Assembly (NCBI GenBank): GCA_030524665.1 | Contig: JAUNGL010000008.1 | Coordinates: forward strand, 1-44,023 | DNA length: 44,023 nucleotides | Direction of reading: 5' to 3' | Source: Lachnospiraceae bacterium | GTDB taxonomy: Bacteria > Bacillota > Clostridia > Lachnospirales > Lachnospiraceae | Shown: one piece after another, positions 27,650 through 35,936 of the stretch | Layout: each line of letters starts with the position of its first letter | How positions within the stretch are numbered: position 1 is the first letter of the stretch | Made by a program: the position numbers and the translations under genes | The notes under the pieces: model-generated | Database searches by the model: none | Seen by the model: only the letters and a program-made list of their open reading frames with translations | What the model was told of the DNA's origin: nothing

Positions 27650-28384
27650 TTATGCTTCCTGTACCACCTTCACAGCACGGTCCGGGTAATTTGTAATAAT
27701 CGCATCGATGCCCTCTTTGATCAGGTACTTCATCACCCGTTCGTCATCCACAGTCCACACATGGAGCTTCAGGCCTTTGCTCTTTGCTTCCTTCACAACC
27801 CCAGGGTACTGCAGATTGTAATACGCCGGATGCAGCGCATCTACACCGATTTTCTCCGCATATTCCGGCACATTCAGCCATCCGTCTTCATATAGAATTC
27901 CTGTCCGGATTGTCGGATCCATCCGTTTGAGCGTTGTCAGGGTCATATGATTGAAGGAAGAGTACCAGATTCTCCCCTTCATCTCCATTTCCTCCGCAAG
28001 CGACAGAACCTTCTGCCCAATTCCCGGATAAAAATAAATTCCTGTTTTCAATTCCACATTAATCGCCACTCCCGTAGGTTTCAAAAGCTCATAAACCTCC
28101 TGCAGTGTGGGAATCTGCACATACTCATATTCAGGACGAGTCCGGTTGAAATTCAGCTGCTTTAATTCTTTCAGAGAAAAGTCCTTCACAAGCCCACTTC
28201 CGTTGCTCACCCGGTCAATCTCCTCGTCATGGATCACAACCAGTTCCCCGTCTTTTGTCATTTGCACATCCAGTTCCACACCGTCTGCGCCCTGCCGTAC
28301 TGCCAGTTCAAAAGATTCCAGTGTATTCTCAGGTGCATAACCTGCTGCCCCACGATGTGCCCATACTTTTGTCCGCTTTTCCAT
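27650..28384 (-). CDS. Glycerophosphodiester phosphodiesterase
   Basis: A 244-aa cytoplasmic GDPD-family enzyme that hydrolyses glycerophosphodiesters (phospholipid head-group remnants) to glycerol-3-phosphate and an alcohol. The conserved core is KVWAHRGAAGYAPENTLESF (catalytic His/Arg/Glu), then GVELDVQMTKDGELVVIHDE (metal-binding Glu/Asp and second His) and LHVWTVDDERVMKYLI near the end. There is no signal peptide. The start follows GGAGGATGTAAT. An upstream TATAAT (28497-28492) may serve as its -10. Confidence 0.92.
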   Translation of the reverse strand: MEKRTKVWAHRGAAGYAPENTLESFELAVRQGADGVELDVQMTKDGELVVIHDEEIDRVSNGSGLVKDFSLKELKQLNFNRTRPEYEYVQIPTLQEVYELLKPTGVAINVELKTGIYFYPGIGQKVLSLAEEMEMKGRIWYSSFNHMTLTTLKRMDPTIRTGILYEDGWLNVPEYAEKIGVDALHPAYYNLQYPGVVKEAKSKGLKLHVWTVDDERVMKYLIKEGIDAIITNYPDRAVKVVQEA

Positions 28385-28550
28385 ATTACATCCTCCTCTT
28401 AACTGCTTTCCTCTCCGGTAAACTGCGGCAAAAGCAGTTTCTCACAATCTATGCATGTTTGTCTCCGTATAAAACACTTCTTATCCTAAGCCATTATACA
28501 TCAACTTTGTAAAAACGTCTTTACTGTCTTATGAAAAAAATGTAAAATTT

Positions 28551-28574
28551 GTTACTATTCACGGGGTAGCTGTC
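28551..28574 (+). repeat. Interspersed repeat end, copy 3 (opposite terminus)
   Basis: GTTACTATTCACGGGGTAGC followed by TGT matches the right-hand end of the window-start element (positions 1-14, TCACGGGGTAGCTGTTCC). Its first 12 bases nearly repeat the left terminus GTTACTGTTCAC, so the element has inverted ends. The stop codon and last residues of the MFS gene lie inside it. Confidence 0.65.
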
Positions 28575-29842
28575 CCGCTCCACACGACTGCTGTGAGGAA
28601 AAGCGCATTCAGAAGAAAAGCCCACGTCAGTCCAACAATATCCGCCATGAATCCCATAAATGGAAATACCACCAGCATAAAAGCCGAAAACATCATGCTG
28701 TCTATCGATATGATAGTGGCGCGCTGCGCTGATGGTATCTGCCTGTTCAGTTCCGACGATCTCAGCGGATAAAGTACAGCCGCCCCAAATCCCATAATGA
28801 AAAAACCGGTGACTGCCACTGGCAAATGGCCGGAGCTAACCAGAAAACACCCGAGTGCAATACAGATACTGACTGCATACCTGGTATGCTCCCGCAGCTT
28901 TTTTGTAAGAAAATCGCTGGACAATGCACCAAGTGTCCCCATTCCCCCATTTACAAGCATAAGCAGGCTGATTGCAATTCTGTTCAGGCCAAGCTGTGCA
29001 AAATATTCCTGTCCATAAAAATGTACCACCGCACAAAAAGCTTCTACAGCCGGATAATAAATCAGTATATCCCTCACAGCCCGGTTATTTCTGAGAATAT
29101 CTGCGCAGACAGCCGCATGCTTCCGTATTTCTATATTCACGTGAAACAGCCTGTCATCTTTTTTGTCCCTGCTGTCTTGTTTATCTTTTTCTGTGATTCC
29201 CTCGCCAGCAGCCTTCTTACGGTCTTCCGGCTCTATCGACGGCTCCCGGAAGAAAAAAGCCGGCAGCATCGAACAAAGGGCAATCGTTATGGCAGCGGAA
29301 TAACAATACCTAAATGAATATTCTGACAGGGCTCCCCCCAAAAACACAGCTGCTGCCTGAGAAATCTCCACCACAACTTCCATTCTTCCGCTCATCTTCT
29401 GGTATTCCTGCTCTCTGCCATCTTTCTTCATACTGTCGAACAGAAGCGCCTCCTCCGAACCGGAATTCAGATTATAACCAAGCGCAGATATCACAAATGC
29501 TACGATAAAATCATATATATTTCCAGCGCCAAGCAGCAGCAAAGAGGACAGCGCCGCGCAAAAACGGCCTGCCAGAATCACCTTCTTTTTTCCCAGCAGA
29601 TCGGCCAATGCTCCCGACGGCACTTCAAATAAAAAGCTTGCCACATGAAATACACCTTCCACAATACCCACCTGCCACAGGCTCAGGCCCTTGTAAACCA
29701 TATAAAGTACCCATATAGCTCCCGATATATCAAAACTGCTTAAAAAACGATATACAAAATCGAGCGGTATATTTTTACTATAATGCTCCTCCTGATTGGC
29801 ATATTGGTCTCTAAATTCTATTTTCTTTTTCATTGCGTTCAT
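28559..29842 (-). CDS. Major facilitator superfamily transporter
   Basis: A 427-aa inner-membrane protein with about 12 hydrophobic segments. GALADLLGKKKVILAGRFCA (about residues 75-95) is the MFS loop 2-3 motif. A charged ~40-residue central loop (EPEDRKKAAGEGITEKDKQD...) separates the two six-helix halves, which is usual. The substrate is unknown; drug or metabolite efflux is typical for this type. The start follows AGAAGGAGACTGTA. The last six codons (SGTATP-stop) are supplied by a repeat-element end, so the native C-terminus may have been replaced or trimmed. Confidence 0.88.
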   Translation of the reverse strand: MNAMKKKIEFRDQYANQEEHYSKNIPLDFVYRFLSSFDISGAIWVLYMVYKGLSLWQVGIVEGVFHVASFLFEVPSGALADLLGKKKVILAGRFCAALSSLLLLGAGNIYDFIVAFVISALGYNLNSGSEEALLFDSMKKDGREQEYQKMSGRMEVVVEISQAAAVFLGGALSEYSFRYCYSAAITIALCSMLPAFFFREPSIEPEDRKKAAGEGITEKDKQDSRDKKDDRLFHVNIEIRKHAAVCADILRNNRAVRDILIYYPAVEAFCAVVHFYGQEYFAQLGLNRIAISLLMLVNGGMGTLGALSSDFLTKKLREHTRYAVSICIALGCFLVSSGHLPVAVTGFFIMGFGAAVLYPLRSSELNRQIPSAQRATIISIDSMMFSAFMLVVFPFMGFMADIVGLTWAFLLNALFLTAVVWSGTATP

Positions 29843-30231
29843 TACAGTCTCCTTCTGCTTCCAAGCATTTTTTCTGCAACCGTTCTCTCACTTCCTCAGT
29901 AAGAATAAAACCACATATTGCTGTTTTATGGTTCCTTTCGGACAACAAAAAAAGAACATCGCTGATTCCTTCATCATCAATGTCCTTTCAGGAGCTACTG
30001 CTTATATTCCGATACAAACGGCCTTATCCCTTAAAAAAGAGCGCAGTAGTCCCGTAAAAAGCCGAAAATGCCGTTTTTTGCTGTGAACTGCTGCTGCAGA
30101 CTGGAGTATATCCAAATACCTTCATGCCGTCTGTTCCTTTCTGGTCTCATAAAAATCTTAAAATGAACGATTCAGTCATGCGCCAAACTACATAGGAATC
30201 CCTGATACCTGATCTATGACTGAATACCACT
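29843..30231. other. Intergenic region with small frames and possible gene remnant
   Basis: Two minus-strand traces are visible. One is a 33-codon frame (30125-30024) with AAAGGAAC before its ATG. The other is a 58-codon stretch without a start (29987-29811, DDEGISDVLFLLSERNHKTA...LTEEVRERLQKKCLEAEGD). The second reads like genuine protein and overlaps the MFS start by 32 bases. They may be pieces of one decayed gene. I recognise neither. Confidence 0.35.
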
Positions 30232-30891
30232 TCACACTGTCAAATAGTTTACCACAATCGCTGTCAGATTGCAACCCATATGAAATAATACCGGAGAGCA
30301 GAAAAGGCCCCCTTTTTCGTAAATCACAGACATAATCACTGCCATCGGAAACGCAAAGATCATCTGAATCACATTTCCATGATACACAGCAAACAAAAGT
30401 GCGCCTAAAATTACAGCCTGTCCATACGGGAGCAATTTCCTCATCCTGCGGTAAATTAGCCCTCTGAAAATCAATTCCTCTGTCACAGGAACCAGAATCC
30501 CCATAGCCAGAATCTGTACAGCCATCCCGCCTGCAAATAATGCTTCCTGCGTCGTATTGGAAAAATGCTGCTGGATCTTCATCTCGCTTAATAATCCGCT
30601 CCACAGCAAATTCAGGATTCCTCCCCCCAGGAAACAGAGCACACTCCGTTTCACATGCTCCATCCGCCTGTCTGGAGAGCCTGCTCCACCATCTGTCTGA
30701 TCTTCCTCTTTTATTTTCTGCCTTTCTGCCCTGTCCTTTTGATACATCCATACAGCGAACGGAAGCACAATCAAAGAAACACATAAAGTACGGGCTGCTA
30801 CATCCAGCTTTCCGCCGGACACAACAGCCACAAGTTCCGTTACTATCATATGGAGCATCAAAGGAGCCGCTATCCCAAAGACAAAGCTCAT
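30232..30891 (-). CDS. CPBP-family intramembrane metalloprotease
   Basis: A 219-aa membrane protein of the CAAX-protease/bacteriocin-processing (Abi) family. Active-site motifs: EELIFRGLIYRRM (EExxxR), then VYHGNVIQMIFAF, and FHMGCNLTAIVVN in the last segment. Relatives mature peptides, give bacteriocin immunity, or act in envelope stress; the substrate is unknown. An in-frame TTG at 30927 opens the frame, but AAGGAG nine bases before the ATG at 30891 (MSFVFGIAAPL) supports the shorter start. It is last in a minus-strand cluster of envelope proteins. Confidence 0.82.
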   Translation of the reverse strand: MSFVFGIAAPLMLHMIVTELVAVVSGGKLDVAARTLCVSLIVLPFAVWMYQKDRAERQKIKEEDQTDGGAGSPDRRMEHVKRSVLCFLGGGILNLLWSGLLSEMKIQQHFSNTTQEALFAGGMAVQILAMGILVPVTEELIFRGLIYRRMRKLLPYGQAVILGALLFAVYHGNVIQMIFAFPMAVIMSVIYEKGGLFCSPVLFHMGCNLTAIVVNYLTV

Positions 30892-30986
30892 TTCATTCTT
30901 CTCCTTATTTTCACTCAGCCAGGTCAAAACCGACCTGCAGGATCAACTGCAAAACACTATTTCTTCTCCGCTCACGTGTTTATCAA

Positions 30987-32117
30987 TCAGCCATTCGTAA
31001 CCGGAATCTCGAGTTTTGTCACCGACCAGCCTCCATCCTTGTATGACATCGTCATCTTTGCCGTTGAATTCCCGGCAACTGCCTCTGTCTCCACGATCTG
31101 TACCGGAGTACCATCCTCCTGCACCTGATCTTCTGATTCTGTTGTGACATCCTTTTTCACACGATACCGGTAAGAAAACGTCATCTCCGTCTGAATTGTT
31201 CCATCCTCTGAAAATACCGGTTCACTAAACTGAGCCGCAAAAGCAGATACTGCGATACTCTTAAAAGCCGCTTCCTCCGGATGGAGAACTTCTGCCTGTT
31301 TTTCCACAAATGACTCTGCAGCGTCCTTACAATTCTCCAGAGAATCACCAATCTCCTTCTTATCATTCTTTACTGCTGCAGTCATCAGATTCTTCACCGC
31401 TGCAACACCAAGTTCCTTGCATTCGTCCTGTGCAGATGCCTTCAGCGGCATTTTGTCGCTGTAATCTACGGCATTACCAGTAGTATCCACTGTCGTGTTC
31501 ACCGATTCCAGAACGGGATGACGCACTGTCAGGCTGGTTTCACCCGGCAGAATTGTCGGAATCCGGTAAGTAGTAACGGAAGCGTTTTCCCCGGTCGAAG
31601 CCCAGGAAGCATCTGCCTCCACTGCATCCAGATATACTGTAGAACCAGTCGGTACCGTAATCTTGAAATCCCGTATCATACAGTGATCGCCAAGTATCTT
31701 CCAGTTATCAAATACTCCGAACAATGGCTCTGCCTGCTTCTTTACAGTAAAATCCTCTTCTGCCTGAAGTTCATCCGCCGCATCAAAAAACTTTACATGG
31801 TAATCCGCATACTCATTCCCGTCATTATCTCTGCGCTTTTCCTGCGCTTCTGCCTGAAACGACGCATACAGGCTGTATTTTTTTCCCTCCAAAGCCTTTG
31901 CAAACTCGTCCTTCGTAAACTTTATTTCCTCGGACTGGTCAAGAAGTGAATATGCTTTCTCACTGTTATTATCCGTCAGCATCGTTAGGTACCGGTTCAC
32001 CGCAAAGTCAGCGGTTCCCTGACGGTACCCCTGATATGCTACAGCTCCGCCTCCTCCGAGACCTACCACCACAATCAGAATCAGGAATTTAATCAATATT
32101 CTCTTAGCTACCTTCAT
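30987..32117 (-). CDS. Membrane-anchored extracellular protein of unknown function
   Basis: A 376-aa protein with a short cytoplasmic tail, one transmembrane anchor (residues ~9-28, LIKFLILIVVVGLGGGGAV) and a large outside part. The first extracellular block (about 35-110) has the look of an NTF2-like fold (NRYLTMLTDNNSEKAYSLLD). The last block (KNLMTAAVKNDKKEIGDSLE...SYKDGGWSVTKLEIPV) repeats this type. The overall shape recalls Gram-positive TcaA/YvbJ-like envelope proteins, but identity is not claimed. Its ribosome site is a run of nine G bases that may vary in length. It follows the YARHG gene by 18 bases. Confidence 0.75.
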   Translation of the reverse strand: MKVAKRILIKFLILIVVVGLGGGGAVAYQGYRQGTADFAVNRYLTMLTDNNSEKAYSLLDQSEEIKFTKDEFAKALEGKKYSLYASFQAEAQEKRRDNDGNEYADYHVKFFDAADELQAEEDFTVKKQAEPLFGVFDNWKILGDHCMIRDFKITVPTGSTVYLDAVEADASWASTGENASVTTYRIPTILPGETSLTVRHPVLESVNTTVDTTGNAVDYSDKMPLKASAQDECKELGVAAVKNLMTAAVKNDKKEIGDSLENCKDAAESFVEKQAEVLHPEEAAFKSIAVSAFAAQFSEPVFSEDGTIQTEMTFSYRYRVKKDVTTESEDQVQEDGTPVQIVETEAVAGNSTAKMTMSYKDGGWSVTKLEIPVTNG

Positions 32118-32126
32118 GTCCGTTTT

Positions 32127-32135
32127 CCCCCCCCC
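32127..32135 (-). promoter_or_regulatory. Nine-G tract acting as ribosome-binding site
   Basis: On the minus strand the YARHG stop TAA is followed directly by nine G residues, then AAAACGGAC and the ATG of the next gene. No other Shine-Dalgarno candidate is present except CGGA, too close to the ATG. Slippage would change spacing or strength of the site without breaking a frame. Confidence 0.6.
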
Positions 32136-33029
32136 TTAATTTCCCTGAAGCGCTGCTTCATAATTCAAAATCACATTAAGATTCGCTTCTTCATAATCGT
32201 TGAGGTAATCGAACATATTTGCATCAAAATCCTCCGGTGCATAGGTCGGTACATACCAGGATTTCTGGCTGAAATAGTCCATCAGATCCTGAGAATTGAA
32301 AATACGTCCATGCAGCGCAAATATTTCATTACGTATCAGACGGAGTTGTCCCAAATCATAATTGTACAGTTCGCTTTCATCAATATACCGGCTGCTGATT
32401 CCCCAGAGAATCACATCGTCCGGTGTCCATGCCGTGTCCGTACCACCCTGATTGCCGCCCGAATTTCCGTCTGAGCCATTGCCGTCGCTCCAGCTATTAT
32501 CACTATAATTACCATCACCGTTATCAGATGGCTGCTCATAGTAATTTCCATCACTATAACCGCCGTCACCACTGCCGCTTCCATCACTCCAGCCATCAGA
32601 ACTGCCTGACTGTCCATCACCAGACCATCCATCAGAGCCGGATTCTCCAGTTCCATCTCCGCTTTCTCCGGAGTCTCCCTCTCCACCCGGGTATGTGGAA
32701 CCTTCTCCACTTTGTCCGTCGGAGTTGTTTTCTGAAGCCGCCTCGGACTGCTTCTCGGACTCCTCTGGCGGTTCGCTCTCGACTCCTTTAATCACACTTC
32801 CACTTGCGGTAATTGTGAATGGATCTGTCTCATAAACAGATTTCACGGTCTGCTCCGGTTCAAGCTCCGCGGTCTGCCCGCTTTGGGACTCTTCCGTATC
32901 TCTCTCGGTAATCATATTGGGCAACATATCTGACAGCACAACGTCTGCGGCAAAAAAGGAAGCACCGCCTGCCAGCACACAGCCAATCAGAAAACCGCTG
33001 TTTCTTTTAATAATATTTCTCTTCTTCAT
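32136..33029 (-). CDS. YARHG-domain membrane protein with long acidic-Ser/Gly linker
   Basis: A 297-aa protein with a short cytoplasmic N-terminus, one transmembrane segment (residues ~11-30, FLIGCVLAGGASFFAADVVL) and an outside portion. About residues 80-200 are an extremely low-complexity linker of Ser, Gly, Asp, Asn and Tyr (GDGGYSDGNYYEQPSDNGDG). The C-terminal ~90 residues are a YARHG domain (LRLIRNEIFALHGRIFNSQD, SQKSWYVPTYAPEDFDAN), a module found outside the membrane in many Firmicutes and thought to act near peptidoglycan. It has its own promoter (33060-33088). It is probably part of the envelope cluster. Confidence 0.85.
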   Translation of the reverse strand: MKKRNIIKRNSGFLIGCVLAGGASFFAADVVLSDMLPNMITERDTEESQSGQTAELEPEQTVKSVYETDPFTITASGSVIKGVESEPPEESEKQSEAASENNSDGQSGEGSTYPGGEGDSGESGDGTGESGSDGWSGDGQSGSSDGWSDGSGSGDGGYSDGNYYEQPSDNGDGNYSDNSWSDGNGSDGNSGGNQGGTDTAWTPDDVILWGISSRYIDESELYNYDLGQLRLIRNEIFALHGRIFNSQDLMDYFSQKSWYVPTYAPEDFDANMFDYLNDYEEANLNVILNYEAALQGN

Positions 33030-33059
33030 TGTTCCTACCCTTTCACCCCTTTAAAGGGC

Positions 33060-33088
33060 ATCATAACACAGATGTCATAAAAAGTCCA
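33060..33088 (-). promoter_or_regulatory. Extended -10 promoter upstream of the YARHG gene
   Basis: TGGACT (33088-33083), 17 bases, TATGAT (33065-33060), with TGT just before the -10 (extended -10). RNA would begin about 30 bases before the ATG. Confidence 0.55.
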
Positions 33089-33120
33089 TATGTCGTTGTC
33101 CGAAGAATTCTGGAAATGTC

Positions 33121-35043
33121 TCAGTCAAAAAGATTCTCATATACGACTTTGGACATCTTCTGCAACCTCTGCTGCGCTGCCTGATTATCCTGCAATGCTC
33201 CGCTCAGTATACACAGAACATAATTTCCTTTCTCCGTTTCAATCACCGCTATATCATTCTCAACATAGCTTCCGTACTCTCCAGCCAACTCTCCTGTCTT
33301 GTTCGCTGTTTTCACTTCCAATCCTTCCAGACCAGCCGGAATCTTCCACAAACGTGTCTGCTGTTTCAGATATTCATACATCTTTGCAGACGCTTCCTGT
33401 CCGACACAGGTGCCCCGGTAAATACTTTCCAGAAGCTCGCGGCAGTCATTTGCTGTGGTATAATTGTCTCCCGTCGGGTTTTCTTCCAGAAACATTCTGC
33501 CGAACGACGTTCCTGTATATCCATTTTCCCGGCAGAATTGATTCACTACATCCATGCCTGCTTTGGCATCTCCCTGTCCCAGCCCCTTCAGAAGTGTATT
33601 GGCCGCTTCATTGTCACTGACCGTGATCATATCTGTGATCAACTGCCTCAATTCGCCTTCATAGGATTCCGGAAACGGAATATAGCGATCCTCAGAAGAC
33701 GGATAGCATACCCGGTCATAGATAGCTGCCATCAAAAAGACCTTGATCACACTGGCAGATTCCATTCTGACATCCCCGTGAATATCACTCTCTGCATAGG
33801 TATCCAGATTCAGAAGGCTGACCGCCCACTGCTCTCCCTGATCTATGGCAGGATACAGAAAACTTTCTCCAAGTATTTCCATGCACGTATCTACTGCTGT
33901 CTGCTCCTCTGCAGAAGGAACGATTTGTTTCAATCCCTTCCTGAGAAAGTACTGGTCAATTCCATCTGCAATCCCTTCTGCCATCAGCTTCTGCGTTGCC
34001 GTATCTGCCATCCTCAGATCATCAGATTCATTCGTCATAAAACCCATTTCCAGTATCATGACGGGAAGACGGCTCCAGTTGATCCCGCTCATGTTGTCAT
34101 AGTACTGGACCCCTAGATTATCAAAAGATGCTTTGCTGCAATATGCATTCAGAATGCTCTCCCCCAGCAGATAGGAATCCGCGGCCAGACTGCCCACATA
34201 TGGATTGGATGAAGACGGCACCATTGCAAGCGCGCCCTTCGCTCCCGCACTGTCAGAACCGTTCGCATGAATCCGGACGTAAATATCTCCGCCCTCTTCC
34301 CATGCAAGCTCGGCACGTTCCGCATTGCTGATTGCCGTATCATGATCCTCTCTCGTCAGCACTACACGGTACCCTCTTCCTTCCAGCTCATCACGCAGCA
34401 GAAGAGAAACCTCCAGATTCAGCTCATATTCCTTCTTTCCGCTGTATCGGCCCTGGGTTCCGGTTGTCGCTTTCGCTTTCATCTCTGAGGAACCGGGACC
34501 ATTCGGCTCCAGCTCGGTCATATTGACCCAGCTTCCCTGGTGCCCCGGATCAATCGCCACTGTAAGCCGTTCCTCTGTCTCAGATTCTGATTCTTCTTCC
34601 CCTTCCTGATCTGCACGGGAGGATTCCGAAGCCGCCGCTGTCTCCTCACGGGTTTTATCCACAGCAACGCTCAGACTACTCCCACCTTTTTCCGTACTTT
34701 TTTCAGAATCTGTTTCCGAACTGTTCTCTGTTTCCTTCCGCTCGTCCTTTTGGAGATCGGTTTCTGAATCCTTTTCTGATTCATATTTCTGGCTTTCCAA
34801 CACTTCACTCTGCACATTTTCCTTGCTCTCACTCTCAGAGGAAGCCTCCGTACTTGCCACCTGTTTGATTTCATCCTTCTCCGTCAGCTTCTCTTCCTGC
34901 GTTTTCTGTACCTGCTGCGAGCCTTCCTGCGGTCTTGTCCCGAAGATAATCACTGCCATAATCACAGCTGCCACAACCACTACGACTGCCAGCAGCGCTG
35001 CTGCCGGAGTACTGCGCTTTTTTTTCTTTTCTTTTTGATTCAT
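33121..35043 (-). CDS. N-acetylmuramoyl-L-alanine amidase fused to a beta-lactamase-like domain
   Basis: A 640-aa membrane-anchored cell-wall protein. It has one transmembrane segment (residues ~15-34) and a 120-residue Glu/Ser/Lys-rich linker. An Amidase_3 zinc domain spans ~160-365 (AIDPGHQGSW with Zn-ligand His168; YVRIHANGSD with His259; LEMGFMTNESD with catalytic Glu332). A serine beta-lactamase/DD-peptidase-like domain spans ~380-640 (Ser431-x-x-Lys434 in SASVIK, Ser-Asp-Asn at 476-478, Lys-Thr-Gly at 582-584). The class A general-base motif ExxLN is not seen; the region reads LEENPTGDNYTTAND. Penicillin hydrolysis is therefore unlikely and a peptidoglycan-binding or peptidase role more probable. 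The start at 35043 follows GGGAGGAACG. Confidence 0.88.
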   Translation of the reverse strand: MNQKEKKKKRSTPAAALLAVVVVVAAVIMAVIIFGTRPQEGSQQVQKTQEEKLTEKDEIKQVASTEASSESESKENVQSEVLESQKYESEKDSETDLQKDERKETENSSETDSEKSTEKGGSSLSVAVDKTREETAAASESSRADQEGEEESESETEERLTVAIDPGHQGSWVNMTELEPNGPGSSEMKAKATTGTQGRYSGKKEYELNLEVSLLLRDELEGRGYRVVLTREDHDTAISNAERAELAWEEGGDIYVRIHANGSDSAGAKGALAMVPSSSNPYVGSLAADSYLLGESILNAYCSKASFDNLGVQYYDNMSGINWSRLPVMILEMGFMTNESDDLRMADTATQKLMAEGIADGIDQYFLRKGLKQIVPSAEEQTAVDTCMEILGESFLYPAIDQGEQWAVSLLNLDTYAESDIHGDVRMESASVIKVFLMAAIYDRVCYPSSEDRYIPFPESYEGELRQLITDMITVSDNEAANTLLKGLGQGDAKAGMDVVNQFCRENGYTGTSFGRMFLEENPTGDNYTTANDCRELLESIYRGTCVGQEASAKMYEYLKQQTRLWKIPAGLEGLEVKTANKTGELAGEYGSYVENDIAVIETEKGNYVLCILSGALQDNQAAQQRLQKMSKVVYENLFD

Positions 35044-35088
35044 CGTTCCTCCCACAGTTTTATTCTGATATCACCTTTGTGCTATGCC

Positions 35089-35679
35089 CTATGCCGTATA
35101 CTCTGCCATAGCCTCTGCAACCTGTGTTTCGCAATCCCGCATGGCCAGAATCGTTCTTTCCATCAGCTCTTCCAAAGTCCACCCAAGTCTTTCTGCTCCG
35201 GTACGGATGACATCTCTGGAACATCCAGCCGCAAATTTTTTATCTTTGAATTTCTTCTTCAGGCTTGACACTTCCATATCCATGACACTCCTGGATGGAC
35301 GCATCCGTGCCGCCGCACCAATTAGTCCGGTCAGTTCATCCGCTGCGAACAATACCTTTTCCATCTCATGGACAGGTTCCACATCACAGCAGATCCCATA
35401 CCCATGACTGCAGACAGCATGAATCAGTTCCTCACTTGCTCCGCCCTTTGCCAACAGCTCCGGAGCCTTCACACAATGCTCCTCCGGATACAGTTCAAAA
35501 TCAATATCGTGCAGCAGACCGACGATCGCCCAAAATTCCGTCTCATCCCCATATCCAAGCTCTCCTGCATACCAGCGCATTGTCCCTTCGACTGTCAGCG
35601 CATGCTGAATATGAAACGGCTCCTTATTGTATTCTTTCAAAAGCTGAAATGCTTCCTCCCGTGTCAGATTACTTTTCAT
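35089..35679 (-). CDS. HD-domain metal-dependent hydrolase
   Basis: A 196-aa cytoplasmic protein with the HD phosphohydrolase pattern: FHIQHALTVEGTMRW (first His), VGLLHDIDFELYPEEH (the HD pair) and AVCSHGYGI (later His). It is similar in size to HDIG-type YedJ/YqeK-like hydrolases, which act on nucleotides or nucleotide second messengers; the substrate here is unknown. The start follows AAAGGACAGGG. It has a strong promoter and lies about 45 bases before the amidase-fusion gene, so it may head that envelope transcript. Confidence 0.85.
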   Translation of the reverse strand: MKSNLTREEAFQLLKEYNKEPFHIQHALTVEGTMRWYAGELGYGDETEFWAIVGLLHDIDFELYPEEHCVKAPELLAKGGASEELIHAVCSHGYGICCDVEPVHEMEKVLFAADELTGLIGAAARMRPSRSVMDMEVSSLKKKFKDKKFAAGCSRDVIRTGAERLGWTLEELMERTILAMRDCETQVAEAMAEYTA

Positions 35680-35741
35680 TTGAATCCCTGTCCTTTCTTC
35701 TATCCTCTGTTCCGTTTCCCGGAATCCTCTTATTCCTGCGC

Positions 35742-35770
35742 ATTATAGCATATTTCTCTCCGTGCTTCAA
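35742..35770 (-). promoter_or_regulatory. Strong extended -10 promoter of the HD/envelope genes
   Basis: TTGAAG (35770-35765), 17 bases, TATAAT (35747-35742), with TGC before the -10 (TGCTATAAT). RNA begins about 60 bases before the HD gene ATG. Confidence 0.75.
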
Positions 35771-35864
35771 ACATGTAATCAGAATTTCAGAAAGTATTAA
35801 GGGTTTACCGGAATTTTACAGTCAACCCCCTAAATGCAGGCACAAAAGTCCTCTGAAAACAACG

Positions 35865-35903
35865 AAAAAACGGAACTGCCACCAGAACGCAGTTCCGTTT
35901 TTT
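35865..35903. terminator. Bidirectional terminator downstream of amt
   Basis: AAAAACGGAACTGC and GCAGTTCCGTTTTTT form a perfect stem around a nine-base loop, with A/T runs on both sides. It should end the amt transcript (minus strand). Confidence 0.85.
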
Positions 35904-35936
35904 ACTATATATCATGTCCTACAGGTTACCTCAGAT

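Noticed and set aside
32423..32791. His/Tyr-rich plus-strand frame that might suggest a metal-binding protein
   Set aside because: It is the antisense of the Ser/Gly/Asp linker of the YARHG protein.
33121..34300. Antibiotic-resistance beta-lactamase
   Set aside because: The class A ExxLN general-base motif is absent and the domain is fused to an amidase, so true penicillinase activity is not supported.
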